From positions 1 to 64,000 of the forward strand of contig JAOADG010000012.1 of assembly GCA_026417415.1 (NCBI GenBank): 64,000 bases of DNA. Reading direction: 5' to 3'. This DNA is from a bacterium (lineage in GTDB: Bacteria > Electryoneota > JAOADG01). The stretch's first letter is position 1. Each line of letters opens with the position of its first letter. Positions 37,054 to 46,798 of the stretch are shown here, piece by piece. A program made the position numbers and the translations under genes. The notes under the pieces are model-generated. The model had not been told where the DNA came from. It saw nothing but the letters and a program-made list of their open reading frames with translations, and made no database searches.

Positions 37054-39156
37054 ATGATTGGAATAACATCCTTCAGGAGAAGAACGATAGAGGGAATTTT
37101 TTTCTCTGTTTTTCTCATTGCATCCTTTGCGTATGGAGTTACTGAAGAGAAGTTCAAATTGGCAAAAATCCGACACGTTCAAAAAGAGATGATTGGGTTT
37201 ACTGCAGAAAGACAAATTCGAGAAAGATTTCTTCAACAACTTGTCCAAGGTAATGCTCGTGAAATACGTCTTAGAAGACGTGCTGGTGAAGTGGTACCAA
37301 CCTTTTCTTATCCTGAAGGAGAAACCGAAAAATATTTTAATGTAGATGATACCTTAAACATCGTTGTTAATTTTTATGAATACCGTGATTCAGTTCGACT
37401 TGAATATGATAAAAAGTTAACTGCAGCAAGGAAAATTAAAAAAGATTTATTAGCAACTGCATCCCCGATAGCACTTGAGAGAATGAGAATATTTGATTGG
37501 AGTGCATTCTACTCTGCTTACGGAGCAAACATTGAGCTACGCAGCGATCCACAACTTGCATTACTTATTTCTGATGAATACGCTAGAAATTATCCTCAAG
37601 CTTTAGCCGACAGTTTTTGGTTCTATCGTGGAGAAGCAGCTTTAACTGCTGGGTATTATCGCGAGGCAATAGAAAGTTATGATCGAGTATTTGTATTGGA
37701 GACCTCTGCATTCCGACCTAAAACAATCGAACGATTAGCATTTTTATACGCTGAATTAGGCGATGCAAAACGTGCGGATAGAGTGTATCAGGTTTGGTTA
37801 AAAGCGGGAAAACCCCTTGCAGCAGATGGAAAAGTGGCTTTTCATATCGGACGTGCTCAATACGAAGCTGGAAATTATATCAAAGCAATAGAAGCGCTAC
37901 GATTAGTACCCAATAAAACACGATATGCATTTCGTGCAAAACTGTTATTAGGGTCAGCTTTAGCAAATACAGATCAATACGATAGTGCCATTGTCGTATT
38001 AAGGCCTTTTATTACTCAAAAAGTCATTGATAGAGTTGCGATTGAACCTGAACAGTATGTTTATGCTGCTTTGTTAGTTGCTCAAATACGTACGCTGATG
38101 GGAAAAGGAGATGAAGGTTTAAAAATACTATCTGTTTTGGATGTAAATGACGTCTATGGCGACAAAGTATTGTTTACAAAAGCATGGATTTACCGTACTA
38201 TCGGCCGTTTTGACGATATGGCACAAACGGCTGATTTACTTGTCCGCAAAAAAATATGGTCTCCTTATGTTCCTATTGCATCTGCTTGGTTATCAGAGGT
38301 TGCTGAATTAAAAGCGGATAAGTCCAGTGAAAAAAGCTATATCAACATCATAAAAATTTTAGAACAGAGTCAAAAAGCATCAAGATTTGCCGAAGAAAGA
38401 TTAGGCATTTATCGAATGATGAATGAACTCCATGAGTTAGAAGCACAAATCTTATTAAAAGAAGATATTGAATTGTTTAGACAGTATTTACGTGAACAAG
38501 GGCGATTAACGAATTTGTTAGAATATAACCTGCATCATGCTACTTTAATTTCCAACCCATTGATCACAGAAATTTCAATGCTAACGGATTCACTAGCAAA
38601 GTACAGACTAACGTTAAATCGTTTGCGACAAGTAGTAGATACAACAAAAAGCGGAAAATTAGAGAAACAATATATCCGATTAAGACGTGCGACTGAGATT
38701 CTCGAAGAGAGATTGCAAGAAATTCATCGTTTGACCAAAAATTTACAACCTGCTATCCGTTTAGAGCAGGATCAAAAAGTGCTGTTAAGAGAATTAGATG
38801 CATATTCAAAAAAAGCACTTCATTTGCTATCGGAAGGTGCTGATCCTTCTACATTACCTATTCCTGATAGAGCAACGATGGCTCATTTGAATCTTGATAA
38901 ATTCAGTTCACAACTCATTTCAATGAAAATGGATCAAATACGAACCAATATAGATGCATTTGCTGGATTTGCGTTACAAAGATATGCTTTGGGTGGATTG
39001 GATTTTGATGTATTGGTTCGACATCGAGAACAAAGCGATGAATTGACGTTGTACATCAATCAGATTAACGCTTTGATTGAAGCTAGAAATCAAGAATTTG
39101 ATGAAGTTGAAATGCGCAATATTCCTGAAAGTAAAAATCCGACTAATCCACAATAA
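37054..39156 (+). CDS. exported TPR/coiled-coil protein of the TolQR-AgmX operon
   Basis: 700 residues. A signal peptide (GIFFSVFLIASFAYG, cleavage near residue 28) is followed by a helical, repeat-rich region. TPR units are clearest at about 190-340 (YPQALADSFWFYRGEAALTAGYYREAIESYDRVF, then KVAFHIGRAQYEAGNYIKAIEALRLVP). The C-terminal ~250 residues are coiled coil. No lipobox is seen, so it is probably periplasmic. It is followed after 17 bases by the giant TPR gene and then by ExbB/ExbD/AgmX genes. TPR proteins of Myxococcus gliding loci have similar neighbours; direct homology cannot be shown by eye. Confidence 0.75.
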   Translation: MIGITSFRRRTIEGIFFSVFLIASFAYGVTEEKFKLAKIRHVQKEMIGFTAERQIRERFLQQLVQGNAREIRLRRRAGEVVPTFSYPEGETEKYFNVDDTLNIVVNFYEYRDSVRLEYDKKLTAARKIKKDLLATASPIALERMRIFDWSAFYSAYGANIELRSDPQLALLISDEYARNYPQALADSFWFYRGEAALTAGYYREAIESYDRVFVLETSAFRPKTIERLAFLYAELGDAKRADRVYQVWLKAGKPLAADGKVAFHIGRAQYEAGNYIKAIEALRLVPNKTRYAFRAKLLLGSALANTDQYDSAIVVLRPFITQKVIDRVAIEPEQYVYAALLVAQIRTLMGKGDEGLKILSVLDVNDVYGDKVLFTKAWIYRTIGRFDDMAQTADLLVRKKIWSPYVPIASAWLSEVAELKADKSSEKSYINIIKILEQSQKASRFAEERLGIYRMMNELHELEAQILLKEDIELFRQYLREQGRLTNLLEYNLHHATLISNPLITEISMLTDSLAKYRLTLNRLRQVVDTTKSGKLEKQYIRLRRATEILEERLQEIHRLTKNLQPAIRLEQDQKVLLRELDAYSKKALHLLSEGADPSTLPIPDRATMAHLNLDKFSSQLISMKMDQIRTNIDAFAGFALQRYALGGLDFDVLVRHREQSDELTLYINQINALIEARNQEFDEVEMRNIPESKNPTNPQ

Positions 39157-39173
39157 TAAGGGAGTGTTTGCCT

Positions 39174-42100
39174 ATGCGAAGATGTAACACTGGGTCATTA
39201 GTCATTTTCTATGTTGCACTACTAAGTTGGATTTTACCTCAACAAGTATTGGCGCAATCCACTGATAACCTTGATTCTTTAGCTATTCTTCGTTTAAAAA
39301 ACGAATTGCTTTCTATAGAAAAACAGTTAACAGAGATTACGCGTTTAAGTGGAACTGGTATTAGTGATCCGAATTCTCTTGCATCCCAACGATTTACTGA
39401 ATTACGCGAGCGCCAAGTGGCGATTGAGAGACGCATTAAAATGCTCTCTTACAAAGGTTTGGACAATGATTCTTTAAGAATTTTAGTAGAAAATTACCAA
39501 AGAGAAAAAGAACGCATTAACCGTGAAAGTCAGTCATTAAGAAAAGTATTTATTGCACGCTGCGAAACATTTTTGAATCAATGGAGACAAACAGATCCCA
39601 GACAAAGATTGCAAATACCGGATGATTTAATTGCACAAATTGTTTTAAGATTGGCCGAATTGTATGCTTTTGAAGCGTTTGATGATTATGGTGAGGCGAT
39701 GGAAAAATGGAATAAAAATCCAACTTTACCTGAACCAAAAGTGAATTACAACAAAGCAGCCAAAACCTTTGCAGAAGTGGTAAGAGATTTCCCCAACTCA
39801 CGGTGGGCTCCCGATGCGATGTATAGTTTAGCGTATATCAAAACCGAACAAGCTAATCCTGATCCGTTTATCTATGATCCATTAAGAGATGAAGCAAGGA
39901 GTTTATATACTCAGCTTATTGAATACTACCCAACTAGTCGTTATGTGGATGAAGCGTATTTTGCGTTGGGAGATTATTGGTTCCATACTCCCCCAAAAAA
40001 CACGAAACCTGCTCAGCAACTTGACTCCGCTGAATATTATTACAAACTGATTGTACAAAGAGGAAATAAAAATAAACTGGGTACCGCTTACTATATGCTG
40101 GGTTGGACTCAGTTTAGAAGAAACACAGGTATATCCTATGCAAGGGCGGTAGAATATTTTGAGAAAACAATTTATTTCTACACTGAGAACCCAGAAATCG
40201 TTGCGATAAGTAAACGGGATGATCGTGAAGAAGCCATTAAGTACATTGCAGGGATTTTTGTCGATCAAGGTAAAGTTTGGAACGGTTCAGGCGCTGCAAA
40301 TGCTGTTCAATTTGTGGAAGCCGATTCATTTCGAGCAAACACTTATGGAACAAAGATGCTTGAAATACTTGGACAACAGCTTACCATCGCGCAGAATGCC
40401 TATGATTCAGCAATTTATGTCTGGAAAGGAGCAATACGGATTGCACCTTTAAATGAACGTGCTCCATTTATCCAAAAAAATATTTTAGATATGGCACGAT
40501 ACGAACTGAATAACATGAATCTGTGGTATGTTGAAGGGATCAAGTTATTTGAAAACTACAACTCTAAATCACCATGGTGGGCTGCGAACACTTCACCTAA
40601 GATACGAAAGCAAATCCGATCGATGATCCGTACTGTTTATGATGAAGTAACGCGCTATGCTGTTGCGAGATCAATTGATAATACTCGACCTGATTATAAC
40701 CCAAGTATGATTGATGAAGCAATTAAACTTGCTTCAGGAATGGTGAATGAATTTCCCAATGATTCTGCTGCTTATGAATGGAATTTTCAAGTTGCTAATA
40801 TGTTGGCAAGTCCGCAAGTCAATCGAATTGAAGAAGCATATGAGGAGTATAAAAAGGTTTCTGAAAACTATCCATTTACATGGCACAAGCAGGAATCCAA
40901 TTTACAGATGCTTTTGCTAGCAAATGAAAAGGCAACCACGCAATTAAAAGCATTTCCTTACAAAGAAGCAGAAACAGATACTGCGACAGGTTTACCACTT
41001 GCTGTGAATGATACACTCACTGATGGCGAAAAACTACTCATACTCGCAGCTGATAAATATGCAAATTCATATCCACAAGATGATACCATCTCTTCTACCT
41101 ACTTGTACAAAGCCGGTCTCGTACTTTACCGACGTGGCTACATTGATTCTTCTGCTACTTTTTTTAATCGTGTAATAAAAAATTATCCTACCTCAAAAGC
41201 TTATGAATCAGCATTTCAATTGTATGTTAATACCTTTTTAGTGAAGAGAGATTTTAAAGGTGCAGAAGTTGCTACACAGGAACTTATTGCGGCACCAGTA
41301 TCTGATTCTCTAAAGGTGTTCGCAAAAGAGAGACGTGCGGCAGCAGCTTTTTTCAATGCAGCCGGGCTTCAAGCCAGTGCTGAAAAAATTCTGGAAGATA
41401 CAACAACGGCCTCGAAATCAGATGCTTATCGTATTTATGAAGAGGCAGGAGATAACTATGTGAAGGTTGCGGTAGAAACCGATCCTCAGTTCTTTAAAGA
41501 TGGTGACTTAGCATTAGAGAACGCTGCACTCTCTTATCGAAAAGCACAAAAACCAGAAAAAGTGATTTATGCATACAATTTATTAGTGGAAAAGTTTCCT
41601 ACCTCTAATCGTGTTCCGAGAGCTTTATACAATTCCGGTTTGATTCTTCAGAATGAATTAAAAAACAATTTAGCTGCTGCACAAAAATTTGAATTGTTAG
41701 TCAAGAATTATCCCAAAGGCGAATACGATGTTAAACAAGCATTAATCAACGCTTCCTACAATTATGAAGAAGCAAAAGATTATTCAAGTGCAGTTCGTAT
41801 CAATCAAGAATTTGCAAAGTTATTTCCTAATGAACCTGAAGCTGTCCAACTTCTCTTCAAAACTGCCGGATTGTATCTAAAATTAGGCAATGTGGATGGT
41901 GCAAATAAAATATATGAAGAATTTGCTCGGCAATATCCCAATAGTCCAAACACTGTTGTGGCACATTATGAAAGAGCAAAGTACGCAGATGAGAGAAATG
42001 ACCGCGTAGTGGCACGTAGAGAATATCAACTTGCCTATGAACGGCACAATCAGCTGGTCGCTGCAGGTGGTACTGGAAATCCAGAGTACGCTTCAAAGGC

Positions 42101-44561
42101 ATTGTATCGGATTACTCAATGGGATTTAGATACTTATAGAAACATTCAATTTACAGCGTCCAAGCAATATAGAGAAGGTGTACAACAACGCGATCAGAAA
42201 AAAGCATTAAGAGAAATCCTGTTTAATAACATTCGTAATCTTGTTCAGTTGAGTCAAATTGAACAATTTGAAGCGTTGTATTGGGCAGGTGAATTGGATG
42301 AAAATTTCGGTACCACACATCTCAATCAAAAAGTTGAACCAGCAAAAGATGCAATTACCAATTATGACAATAGAGAGTTGATCATTGAAGAAACAATTGA
42401 GTTTTATAAACTCGCTGTTAAGGAATATGCGAATTCTCTTGTACAATACGATAAGGCAATAGAATTGCTTGAACAACAATACAACGAGCAAGTTGCATTA
42501 AGAGATACACTTTTTGCACAAATAGAAAAAATGACTCAGTCCAATGCATCTGGGATTGCAGACTCAAATACCGTTTTAGAGGTTAGAAACAATCTAGTCA
42601 ATAAACTCAATACTGCACTTGTTGAAGCAAAGAGATGGCGAGAGCGTGCCAGAGAAAAAGCTCCGGAACTTGCGTTTCGTAACGCAATGCTCAAAAAAGA
42701 GATATTATTAAGTGCTTCAGCTTTACCCGATGTTCCCAATCCTAAAATAAAAGATGTGGATGTTGGTAGAACTTTGTACCGTCAACAAGTACTAAGTGGT
42801 GTAATTGGTGAATTCACGAAAAAACTTTTTGAATCCTTTATGGAAGCCATTAAAGTTGCACGAGAAGCTGGATACGAAGAAAAATGGGCACAACCTGCAC
42901 GTGTTGAAATGGCTTCAGCAGTTGATTTTGTGTTGAAAGATGCATCACAATTGAATCAACGCTGGTTTGATATTTTTCAAAGATATCACCAAGATATCCA
43001 GAATTTATTACCAAGAGGTGAAGGTGCAAGAGATAGGCAACGAAGAGAAGTTTTAACCATAGCATCTGAACTTGAACAAATCGTTGCATTGTATGCAGGT
43101 GATAAAGGTGTAACAGCTGTTGTAAATAAAATTATCAATGAACTAATCGAAATCATTCAATCCGATGAAAAAGAATTCGTAGCAATGCAACCTATGGTTG
43201 AGAAAGTTTTGAAATGGTATTTGGACGAAGCAGAAAAAACAGTTCCTTATATTGAAATTTCACGGAATGCTGATATAAGTGCGAAAAATAAATTTGCGGA
43301 AACCAGTCAATATCAATATGAAGATGCATATCTAAAATATGAGTCCATCCGTTTGTACTTTGAAAGCCAATATAAAGATTTATTAAGTTCGGGTTATGAT
43401 CTTAGTGAGCGGTATAAGTTTGATTCTCCAACAGTTCCGATGTTGATACAAAAGTTAGCAGAGATTGATCCTGAAACTTATGGTGCTAAAGTAGGGATCA
43501 CTGTAAAAGAGAACGTAGTTTATAGTGATGAAAATTGGATTGCGATTGATAAATATATTGAAGGATTTACTGAATCGAATTTAGATTTAACAGGTTGGAG
43601 ATACGCTGAAATTAGTCCTATGGTATTCAACGATAGTGCAAAAGCAGTATTGGGAGCTGCAAAACCTATACACTACGTAACCAAACCCAATGGAACCAAA
43701 ACATGGTTCAGAAAAGCAGTTTGGATACCAGAAAGGGTTACCTCTGCATCCTTGTCATTTGTTGCAGATCAAATTGTTTCGGTATTTGCAAACAAAGAGT
43801 TTTTATACTCAACTCCAGAAGAAGTTACAGATTGGACGATGCCAGTAACTATAGATGTTTCACCGATTATCAAAGCGGGATATAATGTTCTAACCTTTGA
43901 AGTCGAAGATACGGATGGATCAAATAATGGAATTGCAGTGATGTTTAAATATCGAACAGTACCAGGTGTTGTAACTCCAGTTTATCCGGAACCACCCAAT
44001 GCTTCAACGATTAACAATGTTAAGCGGGGATTGGATATACCACCTCCTGTAGAAACGAAAGCAGAGCCCACGATCGAAAAACAGGAACAAGTTACACCTG
44101 AAGCTCCTACTACTGGAACAGAAGCACCGGTTGCTATTCCAGAAACCATTCCCCAGCAACCTGTAGAAACGCCTATACAGCAAGCTACACCGGTTCAGGA
44201 AGAACAGAAAGAAGTAGTTCCGGAAACAGAGATACCGGTTTCTACACCGGAATCAGTTCCACAACAACCTGTAGAAACGCCTACACAGCAAGCTGCACCG
44301 GTTCAGGAGGAAGTGACACCTAAAACTGAACAATTGGAAACAACACCAGTAATTCCTGAAGTAGAGCAACAAAAAGAAGTTTTACCAGAATCGGTCACAA
44401 CACCAGTAGATACAACTAATACAACAACTACTGTTCAAGACACAATTCAAACCTTGCCAGTTGAAGAAACAGTCCCAAGAGGAATGGAGGAATTAGAGGA
44501 AATTCCTGTGGATACATCATCTGCTCCTGTGGACACTTTAGAACCTAATCAAGGTCAATAA
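39174..44561 (+). CDS. giant exported TPR protein with C-terminal beta-sandwich and PETQ-rich tail
   Basis: About 1795 residues. I use the ATG at 39174 (9 bases after AAGGGAG); an in-frame TTG at 39168 is too close to it. A signal peptide ends near VLAQ. From about residue 180 to 1020 there are many TPR-like units, for example AAKTFAEVVRDFPNSRWAPDAMYSLAYI and ASYNYEEAKDYSSAVRINQEFAKLFPNEPEAV, typical of YbgF/BamD-like periplasmic repeats. A coiled-coil region follows, then a beta-rich module at about 1450-1595 resembling galactose-binding folds (WFRKAVWIPERVTSASLSFV). The last ~180 residues are Pro/Glu/Thr/Gln-rich with an internal repeat. A scaffold role in the envelope is inferred. Confidence 0.8.
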   Translation: MRRCNTGSLVIFYVALLSWILPQQVLAQSTDNLDSLAILRLKNELLSIEKQLTEITRLSGTGISDPNSLASQRFTELRERQVAIERRIKMLSYKGLDNDSLRILVENYQREKERINRESQSLRKVFIARCETFLNQWRQTDPRQRLQIPDDLIAQIVLRLAELYAFEAFDDYGEAMEKWNKNPTLPEPKVNYNKAAKTFAEVVRDFPNSRWAPDAMYSLAYIKTEQANPDPFIYDPLRDEARSLYTQLIEYYPTSRYVDEAYFALGDYWFHTPPKNTKPAQQLDSAEYYYKLIVQRGNKNKLGTAYYMLGWTQFRRNTGISYARAVEYFEKTIYFYTENPEIVAISKRDDREEAIKYIAGIFVDQGKVWNGSGAANAVQFVEADSFRANTYGTKMLEILGQQLTIAQNAYDSAIYVWKGAIRIAPLNERAPFIQKNILDMARYELNNMNLWYVEGIKLFENYNSKSPWWAANTSPKIRKQIRSMIRTVYDEVTRYAVARSIDNTRPDYNPSMIDEAIKLASGMVNEFPNDSAAYEWNFQVANMLASPQVNRIEEAYEEYKKVSENYPFTWHKQESNLQMLLLANEKATTQLKAFPYKEAETDTATGLPLAVNDTLTDGEKLLILAADKYANSYPQDDTISSTYLYKAGLVLYRRGYIDSSATFFNRVIKNYPTSKAYESAFQLYVNTFLVKRDFKGAEVATQELIAAPVSDSLKVFAKERRAAAAFFNAAGLQASAEKILEDTTTASKSDAYRIYEEAGDNYVKVAVETDPQFFKDGDLALENAALSYRKAQKPEKVIYAYNLLVEKFPTSNRVPRALYNSGLILQNELKNNLAAAQKFELLVKNYPKGEYDVKQALINASYNYEEAKDYSSAVRINQEFAKLFPNEPEAVQLLFKTAGLYLKLGNVDGANKIYEEFARQYPNSPNTVVAHYERAKYADERNDRVVARREYQLAYERHNQLVAAGGTGNPEYASKALYRITQWDLDTYRNIQFTASKQYREGVQQRDQKKALREILFNNIRNLVQLSQIEQFEALYWAGELDENFGTTHLNQKVEPAKDAITNYDNRELIIEETIEFYKLAVKEYANSLVQYDKAIELLEQQYNEQVALRDTLFAQIEKMTQSNASGIADSNTVLEVRNNLVNKLNTALVEAKRWRERAREKAPELAFRNAMLKKEILLSASALPDVPNPKIKDVDVGRTLYRQQVLSGVIGEFTKKLFESFMEAIKVAREAGYEEKWAQPARVEMASAVDFVLKDASQLNQRWFDIFQRYHQDIQNLLPRGEGARDRQRREVLTIASELEQIVALYAGDKGVTAVVNKIINELIEIIQSDEKEFVAMQPMVEKVLKWYLDEAEKTVPYIEISRNADISAKNKFAETSQYQYEDAYLKYESIRLYFESQYKDLLSSGYDLSERYKFDSPTVPMLIQKLAEIDPETYGAKVGITVKENVVYSDENWIAIDKYIEGFTESNLDLTGWRYAEISPMVFNDSAKAVLGAAKPIHYVTKPNGTKTWFRKAVWIPERVTSASLSFVADQIVSVFANKEFLYSTPEEVTDWTMPVTIDVSPIIKAGYNVLTFEVEDTDGSNNGIAVMFKYRTVPGVVTPVYPEPPNASTINNVKRGLDIPPPVETKAEPTIEKQEQVTPEAPTTGTEAPVAIPETIPQQPVETPIQQATPVQEEQKEVVPETEIPVSTPESVPQQPVETPTQQAAPVQEEVTPKTEQLETTPVIPEVEQQKEVLPESVTTPVDTTNTTTTVQDTIQTLPVEETVPRGMEELEEIPVDTSSAPVDTLEPNQGQ
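44154..44311 (+). repeat. 108-bp-period repeat inside the giant TPR gene
   Basis: About 50 bases starting cagcaacctgtagaaacgcct recur 108 bases later as caacaacctgtagaaacgcct with few changes, encoding a 36-residue-spaced repeat (QQPVETP-QQA-PVQEE). It lies in the Pro/Glu/Thr/Gln-rich tail and marks recent internal duplication. Confidence 0.8.
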
Positions 44562-44584
44562 GTGGAATAGGAAAGGAGAAAATT

Positions 44585-44902
44585 ATGAGAGTTATCATTG
44601 TCATTTTATCCTTATTCAGTTTAGGTATCGGTTCTTTGGCGTATTCACAACAAACGATGACTTTTGAAGAAAAAATTCGAGCGGAAGTGGATTTTCCAAA
44701 GTGGATGCTCTTTGGTGGAAGACAAAGATCGGAGTTCCCAAAGGCGACTTTGGATTTAAATGCAAGCGATATTTTAACAAAAGTACCGTATGTATTATAT
44801 AGAGCGGATCCAGTTGAAAGAAAACCCTTACTGGGTTTTCAACTAAATGATAAGGATTTTTATACACCAACCATTAAAATTGAGTTTGAATTAAAAAGGT
44901 AA
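44585..44902 (+). CDS. small secreted protein of unknown function
   Basis: 105 residues with a signal peptide (VIIVILSLFSLGIGSLAYSQQ). The mature ~83 residues contain FPKWMLFGGRQRSEFPKATLDLNASDILTKVPYVLYRADPV and look beta-rich. AAAGGAG precedes the ATG. It sits between the giant TPR gene and the ExbB gene in the same orientation, so it is probably a periplasmic part of the same machine. I do not recognise the family. Confidence 0.65.
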   Translation: MRVIIVILSLFSLGIGSLAYSQQTMTFEEKIRAEVDFPKWMLFGGRQRSEFPKATLDLNASDILTKVPYVLYRADPVERKPLLGFQLNDKDFYTPTIKIEFELKR

Positions 44903-44973
44903 TTGCAAGAATTTGTTATTTCAATTATATTCGCAACTTGGTTAAACAATAGGACTTTAACGGAGGAATCAAA

Positions 44974-45618
44974 ATGGAACAATTTTTATCAAAGTTCTTC
45001 TCAGCTTACAACTTAGCAAATGATGGAAGTTTGTTTATGTGGGCAATTGCTTTAATGGGTGCTTGGGGTCTAGTAATCATCGTTGAACGCTTTAACACCA
45101 TTTGGATGAAAGCCAATGTAAACGCAAAAGCGTTTATGACAGAAATTTATCAGTATTTGCGTTCAAATAACGTAGATGCTGCAATCAAACTCTGTAGTGA
45201 GGGTGAACAAAAAGCATTGGTCAAAGTTGTCGGTGCAATTCTAAAAGCGTATAAGCAACACGGTGATTATCGTGCCATGCAAAATGCAGCTGACGAAGCG
45301 GTTTTGGAAATTGTACCACATTTGAATAAGCGTACTCCAATGCTACAAATGATCTCGGGTGTATCTACGTTGTTAGGGCTAATCGGGACCATTTATGGTT
45401 TGATTATTGCATTCTCTGCTGCTGCTGCTGCCGGTGCGGGTGGTTCTCAAGCATTAACGGTAGGTATTTCTGTAGCAATGTTAACGACCTTTGCCGGTCT
45501 TATGAATGCTATTCCGATTTCATTGTTGCATGCTGTTATCCAAAGCAAGACCAATCATATCATTGAAACCATTGACGAAAATTCTGTAAAATTGATGAAC
45601 TTCTTAATTGCCAAATAA
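44974..45618 (+). CDS. MotA/TolQ/ExbB proton channel protein
   Basis: 214 residues with three membrane helices: one near residues 18-37 (LFMWAIALMGAWGLVIIVERF), then a cytoplasmic loop of ~85 residues, then helices around 125-145 (VSTLLGLIGTIYGLIIAF) and 160-185 (GISVAMLTTFAGLMNAIPISLL). These match the TolQ/ExbB core with its LLGLxGT motif and conserved Thr. It should form a pentamer around ExbD subunits and convert proton flow to motion. GGAGG lies before the ATG. Two ExbD genes follow directly. Confidence 0.93.
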   Translation: MEQFLSKFFSAYNLANDGSLFMWAIALMGAWGLVIIVERFNTIWMKANVNAKAFMTEIYQYLRSNNVDAAIKLCSEGEQKALVKVVGAILKAYKQHGDYRAMQNAADEAVLEIVPHLNKRTPMLQMISGVSTLLGLIGTIYGLIIAFSAAAAAGAGGSQALTVGISVAMLTTFAGLMNAIPISLLHAVIQSKTNHIIETIDENSVKLMNFLIAK

Positions 45619-45651
45619 TTGGATTAAAACAGAAGAAAGGAACTTTATTTT

Positions 45652-46272
45652 ATGGCGTTCCAACCATCCAAAAAGGCAAAACTGTTATTTAGAGATTACT
45701 CGGAACCTGATTTAGTCCCGTTAATGAACATCATGTTGATTTTGATTCCTTTGTTGGTCTCAATTGTATCGTTCATTCAGTTTGCTTTCTTACAGTATAA
45801 TCCTAATCCTGCAGCGGGTGGAGAAGGCGCTGGTGGAGGTGGCGGTGGAAGTGGTGAAGCGGGAGAAATGTTAAACTTGGTGCTTAATATTACTGAAAAT
45901 TCTTTTCAAATTTCAGTTCTCAATGCACTGCCAGGAAGTCCTAACTATTTTGAAATACCAAAGTTAGAGAATGGGCGATACAACTATACCGGTCTTAAAG
46001 ATCGGTTAATGTACATTAGAAAAGAAATCGTTAAAGATCCTATTGAGACGAAAGAAACCATTGATCCGTTAACACGACAGATTTCTTATACAATGCGGTT
46101 TCGTTACGCTGATGGAAATATCATCAACATATCAGCAAAGAATGAGATTCCTTGGCAAGTATGTACACGAGTACTTGATGTCATTCGTGAGTACGAAGTG
46201 AAGACACTTCCGAACGGTGCAAAATTATCTATCCCTTTGTTTGCTGAACCTGTATTTGGTCAAATTCAATAA
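45652..46272 (+). CDS. ExbD/TolR-family protein with Asn in place of the membrane Asp
   Basis: 206 residues: short cytoplasmic N-terminus, one membrane helix (LVPLMNIMLILIPLLVSIVSF, residues 21-41), a Gly-rich linker (about 56-68) and a periplasmic domain. In ExbD/TolR the helix begins with a proton-carrying Asp (TPFIDVMLVL in E. coli ExbD). The aligned residue here is Asn26, so this subunit cannot be protonated in the usual way. AAAGGA precedes the ATG. It is followed after 18 bases by a second ExbD gene that keeps the Asp. Confidence 0.88.
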   Translation: MAFQPSKKAKLLFRDYSEPDLVPLMNIMLILIPLLVSIVSFIQFAFLQYNPNPAAGGEGAGGGGGGSGEAGEMLNLVLNITENSFQISVLNALPGSPNYFEIPKLENGRYNYTGLKDRLMYIRKEIVKDPIETKETIDPLTRQISYTMRFRYADGNIINISAKNEIPWQVCTRVLDVIREYEVKTLPNGAKLSIPLFAEPVFGQIQ

Positions 46273-46290
46273 GAGAGGAGTGGTAGCATT

Positions 46291-46788
46291 ATGGCAATGA
46301 GCCCCACTAAAAGGGTAAAAAATAAAACCAAAGAGTTTAAAATGCCGCCATTAACCTCGTTAATGGATGCCATAACCATCTTGACATTCTTTTTATTGAC
46401 TCAAATGTCAACCAGCACGATTTTACATCCACTTATTGAATCGGTTCCTAAATCTACCGTTGAAAACGAAGTAGTCAAAGGGTTAGTTCTTGGATTAGAC
46501 CGTAGTGGATTGTTTCAGGATCTTGGACAAACAGTAAAAGAAGAACAGCGAAAAATTTTGTTGGCATCACCTAGCGAGATGGAATCACCTGAACTGGATA
46601 TACCAGCATTAACCGCAGTATTAAGTGATGAAATCCAACGTACTCAAGCAAGAGGTCTTCCACCACATACCATTACATTAATGGTGGATTCATTGATAAA
46701 ATACAGTTGGGTACTCAAAGTCATTAATACAGCAGGCAATTTGAATTATCCAAAAATTGACTTTGTGGTATTAAAAGGAAGAGGATAA
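46291..46788 (+). CDS. ExbD/TolR-family protein with conserved membrane Asp
   Basis: 165 residues: basic N-terminus, one membrane helix (LTSLMDAITILTFFLLTQM, residues 21-39) and a periplasmic domain ending in ITLMVDSLIKYSWVLKVINTAG, the ExbD-type fold. Asp26 aligns with Asp25 of E. coli ExbD and should carry the proton. GAGGAG precedes the ATG. It is likely the active partner of the Asn-bearing ExbD encoded just upstream, both within the ExbB pentamer. Confidence 0.9.
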   Translation: MAMSPTKRVKNKTKEFKMPPLTSLMDAITILTFFLLTQMSTSTILHPLIESVPKSTVENEVVKGLVLGLDRSGLFQDLGQTVKEEQRKILLASPSEMESPELDIPALTAVLSDEIQRTQARGLPPHTITLMVDSLIKYSWVLKVINTAGNLNYPKIDFVVLKGRG

Positions 46789-46798
46789 GGGGGAAACT

